From Pseudothermotoga_B sp051235805 (GTDB taxonomy: Bacteria; Thermotogota; Thermotogae; Thermotogales; DSM-5069): a DNA stretch of 64,000 bases. Positions 54,110-63,919 of this stretch are shown here, in pieces (position 1 is the first letter of the stretch; every line of letters starts with the position of its first letter). Below the pieces are notes generated by a model. The model did not search any database. It saw only the letters and a program-made list of their open reading frames with translations, and had not been told where the DNA came from. The stretch is taken from contig NZ_JBPNXV010000002.1 in the NCBI RefSeq assembly GCF_051235805.1, forward strand, positions 1 to 64,000. Reading direction: 5' to 3'. The translations under genes and the position numbers were made by a program.

Positions 54110-55114
54110 TCAGAAGTTTTCCAAAAACCTCTTGTCGTTTCTCACGAAATCCCTGATATCTTTGATGTTGTATTTGAGCATTGTGATGCGTTCAACCCCC
54201 ATACCAAACGCAAAGCCAGTCCACTTTTGTGGATCGTAACCAACGTTCTTGAAAACGTTCGGATGAACCATCCCGGCACCGAGAATCTCAAGCCAACCTG
54301 TGTAACCACAGGCTTGACAGCCTTTTCCACCACAGACACCACAGGAAACATCTACCTCGAAGCTGGGTTCTGTGAAGGGGAAGAAACTCGGTCTTAACCT
54401 TATCTGCCTTTCCTTACCGAAGATCTGTTGTGCGAATCTTTCAAGAACGTACTTCAGGTGTGCAACAGAGACATCTTCATTCACATACAGACCTTCGACT
54501 TGGGTGAACATCGGCAGATGAGTGGCATCGTAGTCTCTTCTGTAGACTCTCCCTGGAGAAATGATCGCAATTGGTGGTTGCTCAGAGAGCATTGTTCTTA
54601 TCTGAACAGGAGAGGTGTGAGTACGTAAAAGGAGATCATTTATGTAAAAAGAATCGTGTTCATCTCTCGCAGGATGCCATTCAGGTGTGTTCAGTGCATC
54701 GAAATTGTGCCAGCTGTCTTCTATCTCTGGACCTTCCACGATCTTGAAGCCCATCGAGACGAATATGGTTTCTATCTCTTCAAGGGTCTTGGAAATAGGG
54801 TGTCGATGCCCTACACGTCTCCTCGCACCAGGTAATGTCACGTCAACCCAAAGCTTCGGCGAAAGCTTTCCGCTTTCCTTTTTTTGCAACTCTTCTTTCT
54901 TTTTTTCGATTGCTTCTTCAACCTCGTTCTTCAATTGGTTCAAAATCTTGCCCGCTTCGGGACGCTCCTGGGGAGGCAATTTTCCTATGCTTTTGACTTG
55001 TTCTGTGATGACTCCTTTTTTACCCAGCAGAGCCACTCTTACTTTCTCAAGTTGTTGCAAATCGTTTGCAGTTTCAATTTGTTTTAGTGCATCTTTCTTC
55101 AAATTCTCGAACAC
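54110..55114 (-). CDS. pheS: Phenylalanine-tRNA ligase alpha subunit
   Basis: 334 residues. N-terminal coiled coil (to about 85) and class II core: HPISKTLEEIETIFVSMGF, then WHNFDALNTPEWHPARDEHDSFY motif 2 region, RTHTSPVQIR, and GFAFGMGVERITMLKY (motif 3). A Cys-rich loop (CGVCGGKGCQACGYTG) fits a zinc site seen in some thermophile PheS. GTG 55114 is set by GGAGGTG. It overlaps the radical SAM gene by 41 bases. Confidence 0.96.
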   Translation of the reverse strand: MFENLKKDALKQIETANDLQQLEKVRVALLGKKGVITEQVKSIGKLPPQERPEAGKILNQLKNEVEEAIEKKKEELQKKESGKLSPKLWVDVTLPGARRRVGHRHPISKTLEEIETIFVSMGFKIVEGPEIEDSWHNFDALNTPEWHPARDEHDSFYINDLLLRTHTSPVQIRTMLSEQPPIAIISPGRVYRRDYDATHLPMFTQVEGLYVNEDVSVAHLKYVLERFAQQIFGKERQIRLRPSFFPFTEPSFEVDVSCGVCGGKGCQACGYTGWLEILGAGMVHPNVFKNVGYDPQKWTGFAFGMGVERITMLKYNIKDIRDFVRNDKRFLENF

Positions 55115-56075
55115 CTTTCACACCTCCAAAGCATTTCTTCAGCGCATCCTTCCATTCCAAGAACGCACCGTTCAGGAAAAAGCCAAAGTTGTTGCCAGAT
55201 GTTCCTTTCAAACCAAGTGCTCTGATCATACTTTCTTGTTTATTAGTATAAACAATTTTTTGTGGTTTAAGAAGATCGATCACTTGCTCGAGCAACTTTA
55301 TCTTAGCGAGTTCACCAAATCGCGGGTGATATGGACCAGCTATTATGCTGGACTGCAGATCAGGAGGGATGAACAACCCTGTTCTTATCACTCTGACATT
55401 GTTGGCTTCGAGAATACCAATCATTTCAGAAGAAATCTCGATTGCTTCTTCAAGACTCAGTGGTTGGTACTGCCCTATCGAATAAAGCTTTGCGAGGTCT
55501 GAATCTCTCAAGACCAAGGTTGGGTGAATTCTACAAGTCTTGGCTCCAAGTTCTACAACCTTCCAGGCACTGTGGATATCCTTTGATCTACTGTCATTTG
55601 GAAGGCCGATCATCAAGTGTATGCCGAAATCAACAGACAGATCTCTCAAGATCTTACAGGCTCTTTCGATGTCCTCAACGGTATGTCCCCTCATAGACGC
55701 CTGGAGAACATCTTCATCAAATGATTGTGCCCCGATCTCGACAAAAGACACTCTGAATTCTTTCAGAAAGATGATATTCTCTTCGTTGATTTCATCAGGT
55801 CTGGTAGAGATTCGAATTCCCTTGCAGATGCCTTCATCGATATATTTCTTTGCCCAATCAAGATAAGAAAGTTGTACAGCATAGGGTAGTCCCGTGAAGG
55901 TACCACCATAAAAAGCGATTTCAAATTGCTGAGAGATTCTTTTGTAATCTCTTGCCTTCTCAACTAAGTCAGAAAGAGTTGGGGCATTTGTGACACCTGT
56001 TGTCGATCTTTGATCACAGAAGATGCATCTTCTTTTACAACCCATCTGAGGCAAGAAAACCGGCAGGATACTCAC
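55074..56075 (-). CDS. Radical SAM protein, Elp3/YhcC-like
   Basis: 333 residues. The cluster motif CKRRCIFC (C-x3-C-x2-C) is followed by FYGGTFTGLP, a radical SAM pattern, and RISTRPDEINEENI, VEIGAQSFDEDVL, GIHLMIGLPNDS typical of the COG1243/COG1242 (Elp3, YhcC) group. No acetyltransferase domain is present. The substrate is unknown and may be RNA or protein. GTG 56075 overlaps the rnc stop by four bases. It extends into pheS. Confidence 0.85.
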   Translation of the reverse strand: MSILPVFLPQMGCKRRCIFCDQRSTTGVTNAPTLSDLVEKARDYKRISQQFEIAFYGGTFTGLPYAVQLSYLDWAKKYIDEGICKGIRISTRPDEINEENIIFLKEFRVSFVEIGAQSFDEDVLQASMRGHTVEDIERACKILRDLSVDFGIHLMIGLPNDSRSKDIHSAWKVVELGAKTCRIHPTLVLRDSDLAKLYSIGQYQPLSLEEAIEISSEMIGILEANNVRVIRTGLFIPPDLQSSIIAGPYHPRFGELAKIKLLEQVIDLLKPQKIVYTNKQESMIRALGLKGTSGNNFGFFLNGAFLEWKDALKKCFGGVKGVREFEERCTKTN

Positions 56076-56797
56076 CGATCGAATTCTCCTTTGAGCTTTT
56101 CGAGGGCTTTCTTTGCCGCATCTTTTTCGGCTTCCTTTATGGAAAATCCTTCTCCAAATGCTATTGTTTTTCTGTTCAGTCTGAGTTCAACAACGAATTT
56201 TTTCATGTGTGATGGTCCTTTCTCGTCAACGAGAATGTACTCGGGCAACTGTCTGAATCTTTCTTGGGTGATCTCTTGCAGATGAGTTTTGTAGTCAAAG
56301 ACGATCTTGCCCTCGGAGATTTCTTGCGCATATCTTGCAAAATGAGAAAGAAGACATCTTTTCAATTGTTCAACGCCGCCGTCTATGTATATCGCCGCTG
56401 CAACAGCTTCTAAGGTATCGGCAAGTATTGAATCTCTATCACGTCCTCCTGTGATCTCTTCGCCACGACCCAAAAAAAGATAGCTGCCCAGATCGATGTC
56501 TCTCGCTATTTGAGCGAGGGCTTCTTCGCTTGCAACGGCTGCTTTTATCTTAGCCATAACACCTTCTGGAGCATCGGGGAAATGAGTGTAAAGATACTCT
56601 GCTATTATCAAGTCAATCGCTGCGTCGCCAAGAAATTCCAACCTCTCGTTGGATTCAACATCCTTTCTGCCGCGCTGCTTCTGTTCGTGTGAGTATGAAG
56701 AATGACACAGAGCGGTGTAGATAAGCCTGGGCTCCAAGAATCTGTAACCGATAGATTCCATGAAATCGATTATTGTTTTTGTCTCTTCTTCGTTCAC
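56072..56797 (-). CDS. rnc: Ribonuclease III
   Basis: 241 residues. The signature ERLEFLGDAAIDLIIAEYLY holds the catalytic Glu and Asp, and DTLEAVAAAIYIDGG the second acidic pair. A double-stranded RNA binding domain follows (YILVDEKGPSHMKKFVVELRLN, AKKALEKL). It matures rRNA. GTG 56797 overlaps the transketolase stop (GTGA). Confidence 0.95.
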   Translation of the reverse strand: MNEEETKTIIDFMESIGYRFLEPRLIYTALCHSSYSHEQKQRGRKDVESNERLEFLGDAAIDLIIAEYLYTHFPDAPEGVMAKIKAAVASEEALAQIARDIDLGSYLFLGRGEEITGGRDRDSILADTLEAVAAAIYIDGGVEQLKRCLLSHFARYAQEISEGKIVFDYKTHLQEITQERFRQLPEYILVDEKGPSHMKKFVVELRLNRKTIAFGEGFSIKEAEKDAAKKALEKLKGEFDR

Positions 56798-58683
56798 TCG
56801 ATCATCTGACCCAGTTTTTCAGCTATCTTTGATGCACTGAGTCCATAGATATCGTACAAAGCTTCATATGGTCCAGAAACTGCGTGTTCATCCACCGCAA
56901 TCTGTTCAAATTGAGATGGAATAATGCCTTTCTGGAGGAAAAACTTAGCCAAAAGCGCGGCAAGGCCAAGTGGTGCTGCGTGGTCTTCAAAGACGAGAAC
57001 CTTTCTGTTGTGTGCGTATTCTCTGAGTGCTGATTCGTCCAGATCGAAAGGACACGAGACATTCAGCACAGATACCTTGCCTTTGAACTGATCTGCTGCC
57101 TTGACTGCGTTCTCTACTATTGAACCACAGGTGATAACAGTTACTCTGTCTCCTTTTCTGAGGATATCTATCTTTCCGTAGATGAACCGATAGTCATCGC
57201 CAAAGAAGATCTTCCCGTTCTCATCTAAAATTGGTGCCATCTTTGCCCTACCCATGGCAATCAGGTAATTTCCGTAAACACCTGCGATGTATTTGATTAC
57301 TCTATCTGTCTGGTTTGGATCGGCAGGTACTATGACTTTATAACCCAACCAATTGGCTGGAGCAGAGATATAATCGAGTCCATGGTGTGTCTTGCCGTCT
57401 TCTCCAACATTCAAACCACAGTGAGTGACAACCACTTTCAGATTGGTGTGATTTATAGCGTTCAGTCTGTGTTGATTGTAAGTCTCACTGACACCGAAGA
57501 CACCGAAATCGGCAAAAAAGGTAATTACCCCATCTGCGGAAAGCGCACCAGCGACCGCTGCGGCGTTGTGTTCTTGAACGCCCAACTCGAAGAACATTTC
57601 AGGGGCATGTTTCTGAACTTCGTCGAGTTTTACAGAGGTTGCAAGGTCGCAGTCTATTGCCACAATTGGTGTTTCACTGTCTTTGTTCGCTTTTACCAAA
57701 TCTAGCAACGCCTTCCCAAAGGCTCCGCGATTGTCCATTTTGTCGGTGTATGTCCTATTCTGTGGGACAGTTACTTTGATGGGATATTCAACATGTAGTG
57801 GCTTGTGTTTTTCATTTCCAAGCTGTTGTCTCATCTTGATGTACTTTTCGACATCGTTCTCTATTCCTAATTCACTTAGAGCCTTTTCGAGTTGTTCTTT
57901 TGTGAGTGCCTTTCCATGATAAGAGACATCGTTCTCCATGAAAGAAACACCTTTACCCATGACTGTGTGTGCGATGATCACAACGGGATTTAGCTTGTCT
58001 TGTACCGCTTCATTCAGGGCATTCAGAAGTTGTTCTATGTCATGGCCATCAACTTCTAAAACTCTCCATCCGTCTGCTTCATAATTTGCCTTTATGTTTA
58101 CCGGCATGATATCTTGTGCGCGTCCAGATATCTGGGCGTCGTTGTAGTCTATGACAACTGTTATGTTGCTCAAACCGTACTTCTTAGCCACTCTGCGGGC
58201 TTCGGCAACCTGTCCTTTTGCTTGTTCTGCATCGCTCATAGCCACAAAGACATGATAGTTTTGCTCCTTTATCTTGGCGGCAAGCGCGAATCCAACACCA
58301 GCAGACAAACCTTGCCCTAAGTTTCCTGTGGTCCATTCCACGCCAGGGATACCACGTGTCACATGGCCCTCAAAGATACTCGCATGATGTCTAAAACCTG
58401 CTATGACTTCGTCTGTGCTCACAAACCCAAGTCTACCGAGTACTGAATAAACACCTGGTGATGTATGCCCATGGCTTACGACAATCCTATCTCGCAATGG
58501 GTCGAAAGGATTCTTAGGATCGATATTGGCAAAAGAGAACAGACTCAAAAAGATCTCCAATGAAGACATAGAACCACCTGGATGACCAGAGTTCGCAACG
58601 TAGGTCATCTTCAAAATATCTCCCCGACAGAGCCGAGCTATTTCTTTAAGCTGTCTAATCCTTTCTCTGTTGAAGATCTTCAT
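56794..58683 (-). CDS. tkt: Transketolase
   Basis: 629 residues, single chain. N-terminal TPP domain with GHPGGSMSSLEI, SHGHTSPGVYSVL and the GDG-like MSDAEQAKGQVAEARR block. The pyrimidine domain starts NRGAFGKALLDLV, with EQEHNAAAVAGALSADG-like LGVQEHNAAAVAGALS. C-terminal domain ends LAEKLGQ-type IAEKLGQMIE. It moves two-carbon units between sugar phosphates. ATG 58683 (GGGAGG nine bases upstream) was chosen. Confidence 0.93.
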   Translation of the reverse strand: MKIFNRERIRQLKEIARLCRGDILKMTYVANSGHPGGSMSSLEIFLSLFSFANIDPKNPFDPLRDRIVVSHGHTSPGVYSVLGRLGFVSTDEVIAGFRHHASIFEGHVTRGIPGVEWTTGNLGQGLSAGVGFALAAKIKEQNYHVFVAMSDAEQAKGQVAEARRVAKKYGLSNITVVIDYNDAQISGRAQDIMPVNIKANYEADGWRVLEVDGHDIEQLLNALNEAVQDKLNPVVIIAHTVMGKGVSFMENDVSYHGKALTKEQLEKALSELGIENDVEKYIKMRQQLGNEKHKPLHVEYPIKVTVPQNRTYTDKMDNRGAFGKALLDLVKANKDSETPIVAIDCDLATSVKLDEVQKHAPEMFFELGVQEHNAAAVAGALSADGVITFFADFGVFGVSETYNQHRLNAINHTNLKVVVTHCGLNVGEDGKTHHGLDYISAPANWLGYKVIVPADPNQTDRVIKYIAGVYGNYLIAMGRAKMAPILDENGKIFFGDDYRFIYGKIDILRKGDRVTVITCGSIVENAVKAADQFKGKVSVLNVSCPFDLDESALREYAHNRKVLVFEDHAAPLGLAALLAKFFLQKGIIPSQFEQIAVDEHAVSGPYEALYDIYGLSASKIAEKLGQMIE

Positions 58684-58705
58684 TCGTTCCAACCTCCCTT
58701 TACCT

Positions 58706-58927
58706 TCACTTTCCCAGTTTTGAGATGATCAAAAAGATCAGTGTGAGAATACCACTTATCAGCAAACTGGTGGCTATTGGAAAATACAAAACAAATCTTT
58801 CCCTTTTTATCACTATGTCTCCGGGTAGACGTCCAAGCGGTGTGAAACGTCCCACCAAGTAGGTGATCACTCCAACGATCGTGATGATCAACCCTAAAAC
58901 AATGAGTACCTTACTCAGTTGGAGCAC
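58706..58927 (-). CDS. DUF2905 membrane protein
   Basis: 73 residues with two membrane helices (about 4-25 and 48-70) joined by GRFTPLGRLPGDIVIKRERFVLYFPIAT, the DUF2905 signature. Function unknown. GTG 58927 lets GAGGTGAT act as ribosome site. ATG 58933 is the alternative. Its start overlaps the preceding gene. Confidence 0.8.
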   Translation of the reverse strand: MLQLSKVLIVLGLIITIVGVITYLVGRFTPLGRLPGDIVIKRERFVLYFPIATSLLISGILTLIFLIISKLGK

Positions 58928-59729
58928 CTTCATCACCTCTGAAGTATGAAAATGGCAAATAGACCATCTCGCCTTCTTCGGAGACCACCAAAACGTTCTT
59001 TTTGAAAACATCGATTGATTGAACTTTGTAGTTCTTCTGATTGTAAAGGACTGTTTCACCTTCCTCGGGAATACCACGTAGCTCTTGATCGTAGAAATCG
59101 TACTCGTACATCAAACAACACAAGAGTCTTCTGCACGCGCCAGAGATCTTTGCAGTGTTGATCATAAGCTGTTGGCATTTTGCGTGCTTGAGGGTGATGC
59201 TCTCGAATTCACGAAGAAAGGTGCTACAACATGTTGGTAGTCCACACAAGCCGAGACCACCTAAGAATTTGAGTTCATCACGAACTCCGACTTGTCTCAA
59301 TTCTATACGCGTTTTGAAGATTCTGGCAAGGTCTTTCACGAGCTCTCTGAAATCCACCCTTGTTTCCGAACTGAAAAAGAAGACTAACCTCGATCTGTCG
59401 AACATATACCTTGCATGGAGTAGCTTCATGGGTAGATTGTGTTCTCTTATCTTTTCGCGACATATCTGCATTGCTTCTTGTGCATCCTTAAGGTTTTGTT
59501 GATGAATCTGGAGGTCCTCTGAGGTCAATTTCTTGATGATGGGTCTTAACTCAGTTCCAATCTCTTCTATTCCCATCTCTTTTGGGCCTCTTATCACTCT
59601 GCCTACATCTGGACCGAACTCGGTCATCACCAACACAAGATCGTTGGGCTTTATGTCTTCTCCATTTTCTGCATAATAACTGAGTTTACCCTTTGGCGAA
59701 ACTTCTATCGCATAAACAACTGCAGTCAT
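58911..59729 (-). CDS. PSP1-domain protein (YaaT/RicT-like)
   Basis: 272 residues. The PSP1 domain spans about 80-165 (HARYMFDRSRLVFFFSSETRVDFRELVKDLARIFKTRIELRQVGVRDE). Cysteines follow in GLGLCGLPTCCSTF and CRRLLCCLMYEY, the 4Fe-4S ligands of RicT, an adaptor in RNA processing with RNase Y. ATG 59729 or TTG 59735 are both possible starts. Lies after holB, as in Firmicutes yaaR-holB-yaaT. Confidence 0.9.
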   Translation of the reverse strand: MTAVVYAIEVSPKGKLSYYAENGEDIKPNDLVLVMTEFGPDVGRVIRGPKEMGIEEIGTELRPIIKKLTSEDLQIHQQNLKDAQEAMQICREKIREHNLPMKLLHARYMFDRSRLVFFFSSETRVDFRELVKDLARIFKTRIELRQVGVRDELKFLGGLGLCGLPTCCSTFLREFESITLKHAKCQQLMINTAKISGACRRLLCCLMYEYDFYDQELRGIPEEGETVLYNQKNYKVQSIDVFKKNVLVVSEEGEMVYLPFSYFRGDEGAPTE

Positions 59730-59740
59730 TTCCAACTCAA

Positions 59741-60616
59741 TCACCTCTTCTCAGATCTCTTGACGAGTATCAACAGATTCAGCAATGTCAGAGAACCGTT
59801 GAAGTTCATCAGCCTATTTGCCACTATCGAATCAAGCCATTTGAAGACTGAAAGATCCCTGCAACCTTTCAACTCCAGGATCATCTGAAATGCCTTGCAC
59901 ATAAAAACTATCATACCGTTTAGGTCTATCTTATTAGATTTTTCCATTAAGTTCATGTACAATTGTACGAATTCTTTTTCTGAAAGATTCAAGAGCCTCT
60001 TATAGAGGTCTTCGAGCATCAAAACAGCTCTGATCTTGTTTACGACAGAAAGTTCATTCTCAGAAAAGAGTTGGACGAACTCTGTTTCTTCAAAATTCAT
60101 AGGTTCCAAAGATTCAGTCCTCTCATTTAGGTGAATGAATATGTCGAAGTCATTTTTGCACAGTTCGAAGATCAGGTCAGCATTTGAATAAGCGGATATC
60201 TTTTTCCACACCGAGTCATAGACTTCTCTGCTGACAGAGATATTCATAGTTTTTACCCTGCTTCTGATCGTTGGAAGAAGCTCGCTGAATCTTGTTGTGG
60301 TGAGTACGATAGCAGAGTGAGGAGGTGGTTCTTCCAAGATCTTGAGCATCGAGTTTGCCGCTTCTTGCAGGATTCGGTCGGCTTTCTGGATGAAGACTAA
60401 TTTGTAACCATCATCGCTGGCGGTATATAGAAAATCTGTAAAGTAACGTATCTCATCAATGCCTGGCTCGCTCAAAATGAGATATTCTTTTGTGATTCTT
60501 CGAGCTACTTGTGAGCACACCCATTGTAGAAGAGATTCGTCTCTTGAAACCAGGCAGATCGATGAGCCGATATTCTGAATGATGAATCTTTGCACTCTAT
60601 TGGCTATCTCCTCCAT
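59741..60616 (-). CDS. holB: DNA polymerase III delta-prime subunit
   Basis: 291 residues. KADRILQEAANSMLKILEEPPPHSAIVLTTTRFSELLPTIRSR is the clamp-loader Box, with SRC replaced by SRV. It lacks a usable Walker A as expected for delta-prime. It helps load the sliding clamp. ATG 60616, after AGGTG, was chosen. Confidence 0.88.
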   Translation of the reverse strand: MEEIANRVQRFIIQNIGSSICLVSRDESLLQWVCSQVARRITKEYLILSEPGIDEIRYFTDFLYTASDDGYKLVFIQKADRILQEAANSMLKILEEPPPHSAIVLTTTRFSELLPTIRSRVKTMNISVSREVYDSVWKKISAYSNADLIFELCKNDFDIFIHLNERTESLEPMNFEETEFVQLFSENELSVVNKIRAVLMLEDLYKRLLNLSEKEFVQLYMNLMEKSNKIDLNGMIVFMCKAFQMILELKGCRDLSVFKWLDSIVANRLMNFNGSLTLLNLLILVKRSEKR

Positions 60617-60621
60617 ACTTT

Positions 60622-61071
60622 TCACCTGTATAGGTCCATCAGAAGTCCATATATCTCTTGCACTCTTGCAGCTAACAAGATTGCACCCTTTTCTGCTTCT
60701 ATCAATTCTTTTGCAATCTGCTCGAGTCTTTGATCTATCTGATCTGCCACAACGTGTAGATCTATCTCCGATGAAAGCTGCTTCCCCACCTTGTAAAGTC
60801 TTTTTTCCACAATCTTGAGAAACTCTTTCACGCTCTCACGATAACTTTTGAAATTCTCCTGTGTGGGGGAACGAACTAAATCATTACCCGCCCTGACAAC
60901 ACGTTTTATCAGAGCTTGTAGAATCTCTTCAAGTTTCTCTTCTTGTGCATCTTCGAGGACTTCAAAAAAGCCTGATTTTGAGCTTTCGCTAATAGCTTTT
61001 GACCTTGCCGCTTTCTTTCTTTTCACCTCAGAACTCTTGAAGTTCCCATCTTCCAAGGGATTTATTCTCAC
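60622..61071 (-). CDS. yaaR: DUF327 (YaaR-family) protein
   Basis: 149 residues, helical, with a basic disordered N-terminus. FKSYRESVKEFLKIVEKRLYKVGK and the IDQRLEQIAKELIEAEKGAILLAARVQEIYGLLMDLY tail are YaaR signatures. Function unknown, position before holB conserved. GTG 61071 overlaps the mtnA stop. Confidence 0.85.
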   Translation of the reverse strand: MRINPLEDGNFKSSEVKRKKAARSKAISESSKSGFFEVLEDAQEEKLEEILQALIKRVVRAGNDLVRSPTQENFKSYRESVKEFLKIVEKRLYKVGKQLSSEIDLHVVADQIDQRLEQIAKELIEAEKGAILLAARVQEIYGLLMDLYR

Positions 61072-62120
61072 ATCTTGCCCTCCGATGAAAACAATCTTGC
61101 GATACTCTGATCGTATGGCGGTCTCAGGATGCCTTTCTCAGTAATAATTGCGTTGACCAATTCGTGTTCTGTGACGTCGAAGGCAGGATTGTAGACTTTA
61201 ACACCTTCAGCAGCTACCCTCACACCGTTCAAGTGTGTTACTTCCGTGTGAGATCGCTCTTCGATAGGAATTTGTCCACCATCTTTGATCCTTATATCTA
61301 TTGTAGATGTGGGTGCAGCTACGTAAAAAGGAACTTTGTTTTTATGCGCGAGAACCGCCACTGAATAAGTCCCTATTTTGTTAGCCACATCCCCATTGGC
61401 TGCTATTCTATCTGCACCGACTATTACCGCGTTTATCTTGCCCTGTTTCATGACCCAACCAGCCATGTTGTCGGTTATGAGAATACTTTCTACTCCAAGC
61501 TGTACGAGTTCCCAAGCAGTGAGACGAGCACCTTGAAGATATGGTCTTGTTTCATCGACGTATGCTCTTATCTTCTTGCCCTTCTCAACGGCTGCTCTGA
61601 TCACACCAAGAGCTGTGCCGTAATCAACCGTTGCGAGTGCACCGGCATTGCAGTGTGTCAGCACCGTATCGCCATCTTTAAGCAATTCTTGACCATGCAT
61701 GCCTATGGCTTTGTTGATCTCGATATCTTCCATTGCTATTCTCATCGCTTCTTCTTCCAAAGATTTCAAGAGTTCTTCAGAACTGGAAATACTGTCAAGT
61801 TTCTTGTTCATTCTTTCGAGTGCCCAAAACAGATTCACCGCTGTTGGTCTGGTTGAGGCAAGAGTGTTGTGAACGAGATTCATGGAACTTAGAAACTCTT
61901 CTTTGCCAAGTTTCGAGAATTCTTTTGCGCCAAGAACAAAACCAAAGGCTGCCACAGCGCCTATGGCGGGCGCGCCACGGACGATCATATCCTTGATCGC
62001 CCGGGCAACCTCTTGATAGGTTTTGCACTCGACATACTCAACAATGTGAGGTAACTTTCTTTGATCTACGAGTACCAAAGACTCTCCAGTCCACTGCAAC
62101 GTCACAGTCTTCAGCTTCAT
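61068..62120 (-). CDS. mtnA: Methylthioribose-1-phosphate isomerase
   Basis: 350 residues. MIVRGAPAIGAVAAFGFVLG is the substrate-binding RGAPAIG motif, LTHCNAGALATVDYGTALGVI carries the catalytic Cys, and ITDNMAGWVMKQGKINAVIVGADRIAANGDVANKIGTY the Asp. It acts in methionine salvage. ATG 62120 overlaps the previous stop (ATGA). No other salvage gene is nearby. Confidence 0.95.
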   Translation of the reverse strand: MKLKTVTLQWTGESLVLVDQRKLPHIVEYVECKTYQEVARAIKDMIVRGAPAIGAVAAFGFVLGAKEFSKLGKEEFLSSMNLVHNTLASTRPTAVNLFWALERMNKKLDSISSSEELLKSLEEEAMRIAMEDIEINKAIGMHGQELLKDGDTVLTHCNAGALATVDYGTALGVIRAAVEKGKKIRAYVDETRPYLQGARLTAWELVQLGVESILITDNMAGWVMKQGKINAVIVGADRIAANGDVANKIGTYSVAVLAHKNKVPFYVAAPTSTIDIRIKDGGQIPIEERSHTEVTHLNGVRVAAEGVKVYNPAFDVTEHELVNAIITEKGILRPPYDQSIARLFSSEGKM

Positions 62121-63145
62121 TTACTTGACTCACCCTCTTCGGTTAAAAGATATATCTTTATATCACTGGAGTTCTTGAAAGGAATAAACTGTTGAGTGAT
62201 CCAATCTTGCCACAGTTGCTGTGCCTTCTGCTGAGTAAGATACTGATAGATATCCTTTGCGACATCTTCGAATGCCTCATACCCTTTTGGTCTTTTGTCC
62301 AGTATTCGGTAGATCTCCCAGCCTCCCGATGTCTGAAGAGGTCCAAGCATAGCTCCTTTGGGGCTTGCGAAGAGCTTTTCCTCAACATCGGCTGCTATAA
62401 GACCACTGTTTCGCTCGACCCAACCAAGATCTCCTGCTTTGCCCTTTGTCAAAGGATCGATAGAGACATCGCTTGCGACCTGCGAGAAATCTTCGCCCGA
62501 TCTTATGCGATCGAGTACTTGATTTGCTTTGTCTTTACTGTCGACTATTATGCGCAGCAGCTTTACTCCCTCTTCTATTGTGAAGTACTCCTTGTTCTCT
62601 TCGTAGAACTGTTTTGCCTCTTCTTCGGTAATTGTTGCAGCAGAGGTTATCTGTTGCTGAATCGATGAAACAGTTTGCTGAACCGAGAAGATCCATCTGA
62701 GCCTGTCTTTGAAAGACTCAAGATCACCAAGTCCAGCTTGTTTGAGGTACCAGTCCAAGTCGCTTTCAGTCATGCTGTACTGGGTCAGAGTTTTGTTCAA
62801 CTCATCAGATACCATCTTTTCTATGGCTTCTTTGGAGACAGTTATGTTCATTTTCTCAGCTATTTGTATGATGAGAACTTGGTCTATCAATCCGTTCAAG
62901 ATTTCTCTTTTGTAACGAAGCAAAAGATTCATTCCCTCTGATGTGCTTGTGAGTACCTCGTAGAATCTTTCATCGATCGATTGTATCTGGACAAGCAGTC
63001 TGTTCAGATTTACTTCTCTGTCCAGTTCGTCCATTGTGATGAGCGTGCCGTTGACCTCTGCAACCACAGTAGTAGCTGGCTGAGTTTCTTGAGCAACTGC
63101 AACGAATGCCAAAATAGTCACGAGAAAAATCAAAAACTTTTTCAT
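62117..63145 (-). CDS. Peptidyl-prolyl isomerase, SurA/PrsA-like
   Basis: 342 residues. Signal peptide (KKFLIFLVTILAFVAVA), a SurA-type N-terminal helical domain (about 25-190), then a parvulin domain (KLLRIIVDSKDKANQVLDRIRSGEDFSQVASDVS to GWEIYRILDKRP). A periplasmic foldase for outer-membrane or toga proteins. AGGAGGAGAA sets ATG 63145. Confidence 0.9.
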   Translation of the reverse strand: MKKFLIFLVTILAFVAVAQETQPATTVVAEVNGTLITMDELDREVNLNRLLVQIQSIDERFYEVLTSTSEGMNLLLRYKREILNGLIDQVLIIQIAEKMNITVSKEAIEKMVSDELNKTLTQYSMTESDLDWYLKQAGLGDLESFKDRLRWIFSVQQTVSSIQQQITSAATITEEEAKQFYEENKEYFTIEEGVKLLRIIVDSKDKANQVLDRIRSGEDFSQVASDVSIDPLTKGKAGDLGWVERNSGLIAADVEEKLFASPKGAMLGPLQTSGGWEIYRILDKRPKGYEAFEDVAKDIYQYLTQQKAQQLWQDWITQQFIPFKNSSDIKIYLLTEEGESSK

Positions 63146-63918
63146 TTCAATTCTCCTCCTTTCGCTTCTTCCCAAAGTGCATCCAACTGCTCAAGGGAAA
63201 GTTTTTTCATGTCCAGTCCTCTTGAGCGAGCGAATTCTTCAACAACTTGAAATCGCTTGACGAATTTCTCTGTTGCTTTTCTCAAAGCAATCTCTGGATC
63301 TAAGTTCAAAAATCGCGCGACGTTGACCACTGCAAAGAGTAGATCACCCAGCTCTTCTTCCAGGTAATCCTTTTCATTCGCTTTCATGGCTTCTTTAAGC
63401 TCTCGAACTTCTTCGTCGATCTTCTCCACGGCACCTGAAACATCTGGCCAGTCAAAACCAACAGCTGCCGCATTTTCTTGAATTCTTCGAGCAAGACTCA
63501 GTGCAGGTAATGCATGGTTGATCTTACCGATGACTGATACTTTCTCTTCTCCTTTCTCTTGGGATTTAATCTTCTCCCACTGTTGGTATGAATATCCTGG
63601 GCTGTCGCCGAAAACATGTGGATGTCTTCTGATGAGTTTTTGGTTTAGATTTTCTATGACGTCCTGAATACAAAAAGCTCCTCTCTCGGAGGCAATCTGG
63701 CTGTGAAATACAGCTTGAAGCAAGACATCACCGAGCTCTTCCTTCATCTTCTGATCATCACATTGATCTATTGCTTCGATTAGTTCAAAGGCTTCTTCTA
63801 TCAAATAAGATTTCAAGCTCTGGTGGGTTTGCTGCCTATCCCATTCACAACCATCAGGTGATCTGAGTTTTTCCATTACAGAGACTAATTCTTCGAACCT
63901 CTGCCCAACTTGGGACAA
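63142..63918 (-). CDS. mazG: Nucleoside triphosphate pyrophosphohydrolase MazG
   Basis: 258 residues with two MazG domains. The first carries EEAFELIEAIDQ and EELGDVLLQAVFHSQIA (metal E-E-x-E-D), the second EEVRELKEAMKA and EEELGDLLFAVVNVARF. It removes pyrophosphate from NTPs. TTG 63918, with GAGGAGGG upstream, was taken. It is one base past the DUF47 stop. Confidence 0.94.
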   Translation of the reverse strand: MSQVGQRFEELVSVMEKLRSPDGCEWDRQQTHQSLKSYLIEEAFELIEAIDQCDDQKMKEELGDVLLQAVFHSQIASERGAFCIQDVIENLNQKLIRRHPHVFGDSPGYSYQQWEKIKSQEKGEEKVSVIGKINHALPALSLARRIQENAAAVGFDWPDVSGAVEKIDEEVRELKEAMKANEKDYLEEELGDLLFAVVNVARFLNLDPEIALRKATEKFVKRFQVVEEFARSRGLDMKKLSLEQLDALWEEAKGGELK

Positions 63919-63919
63919 T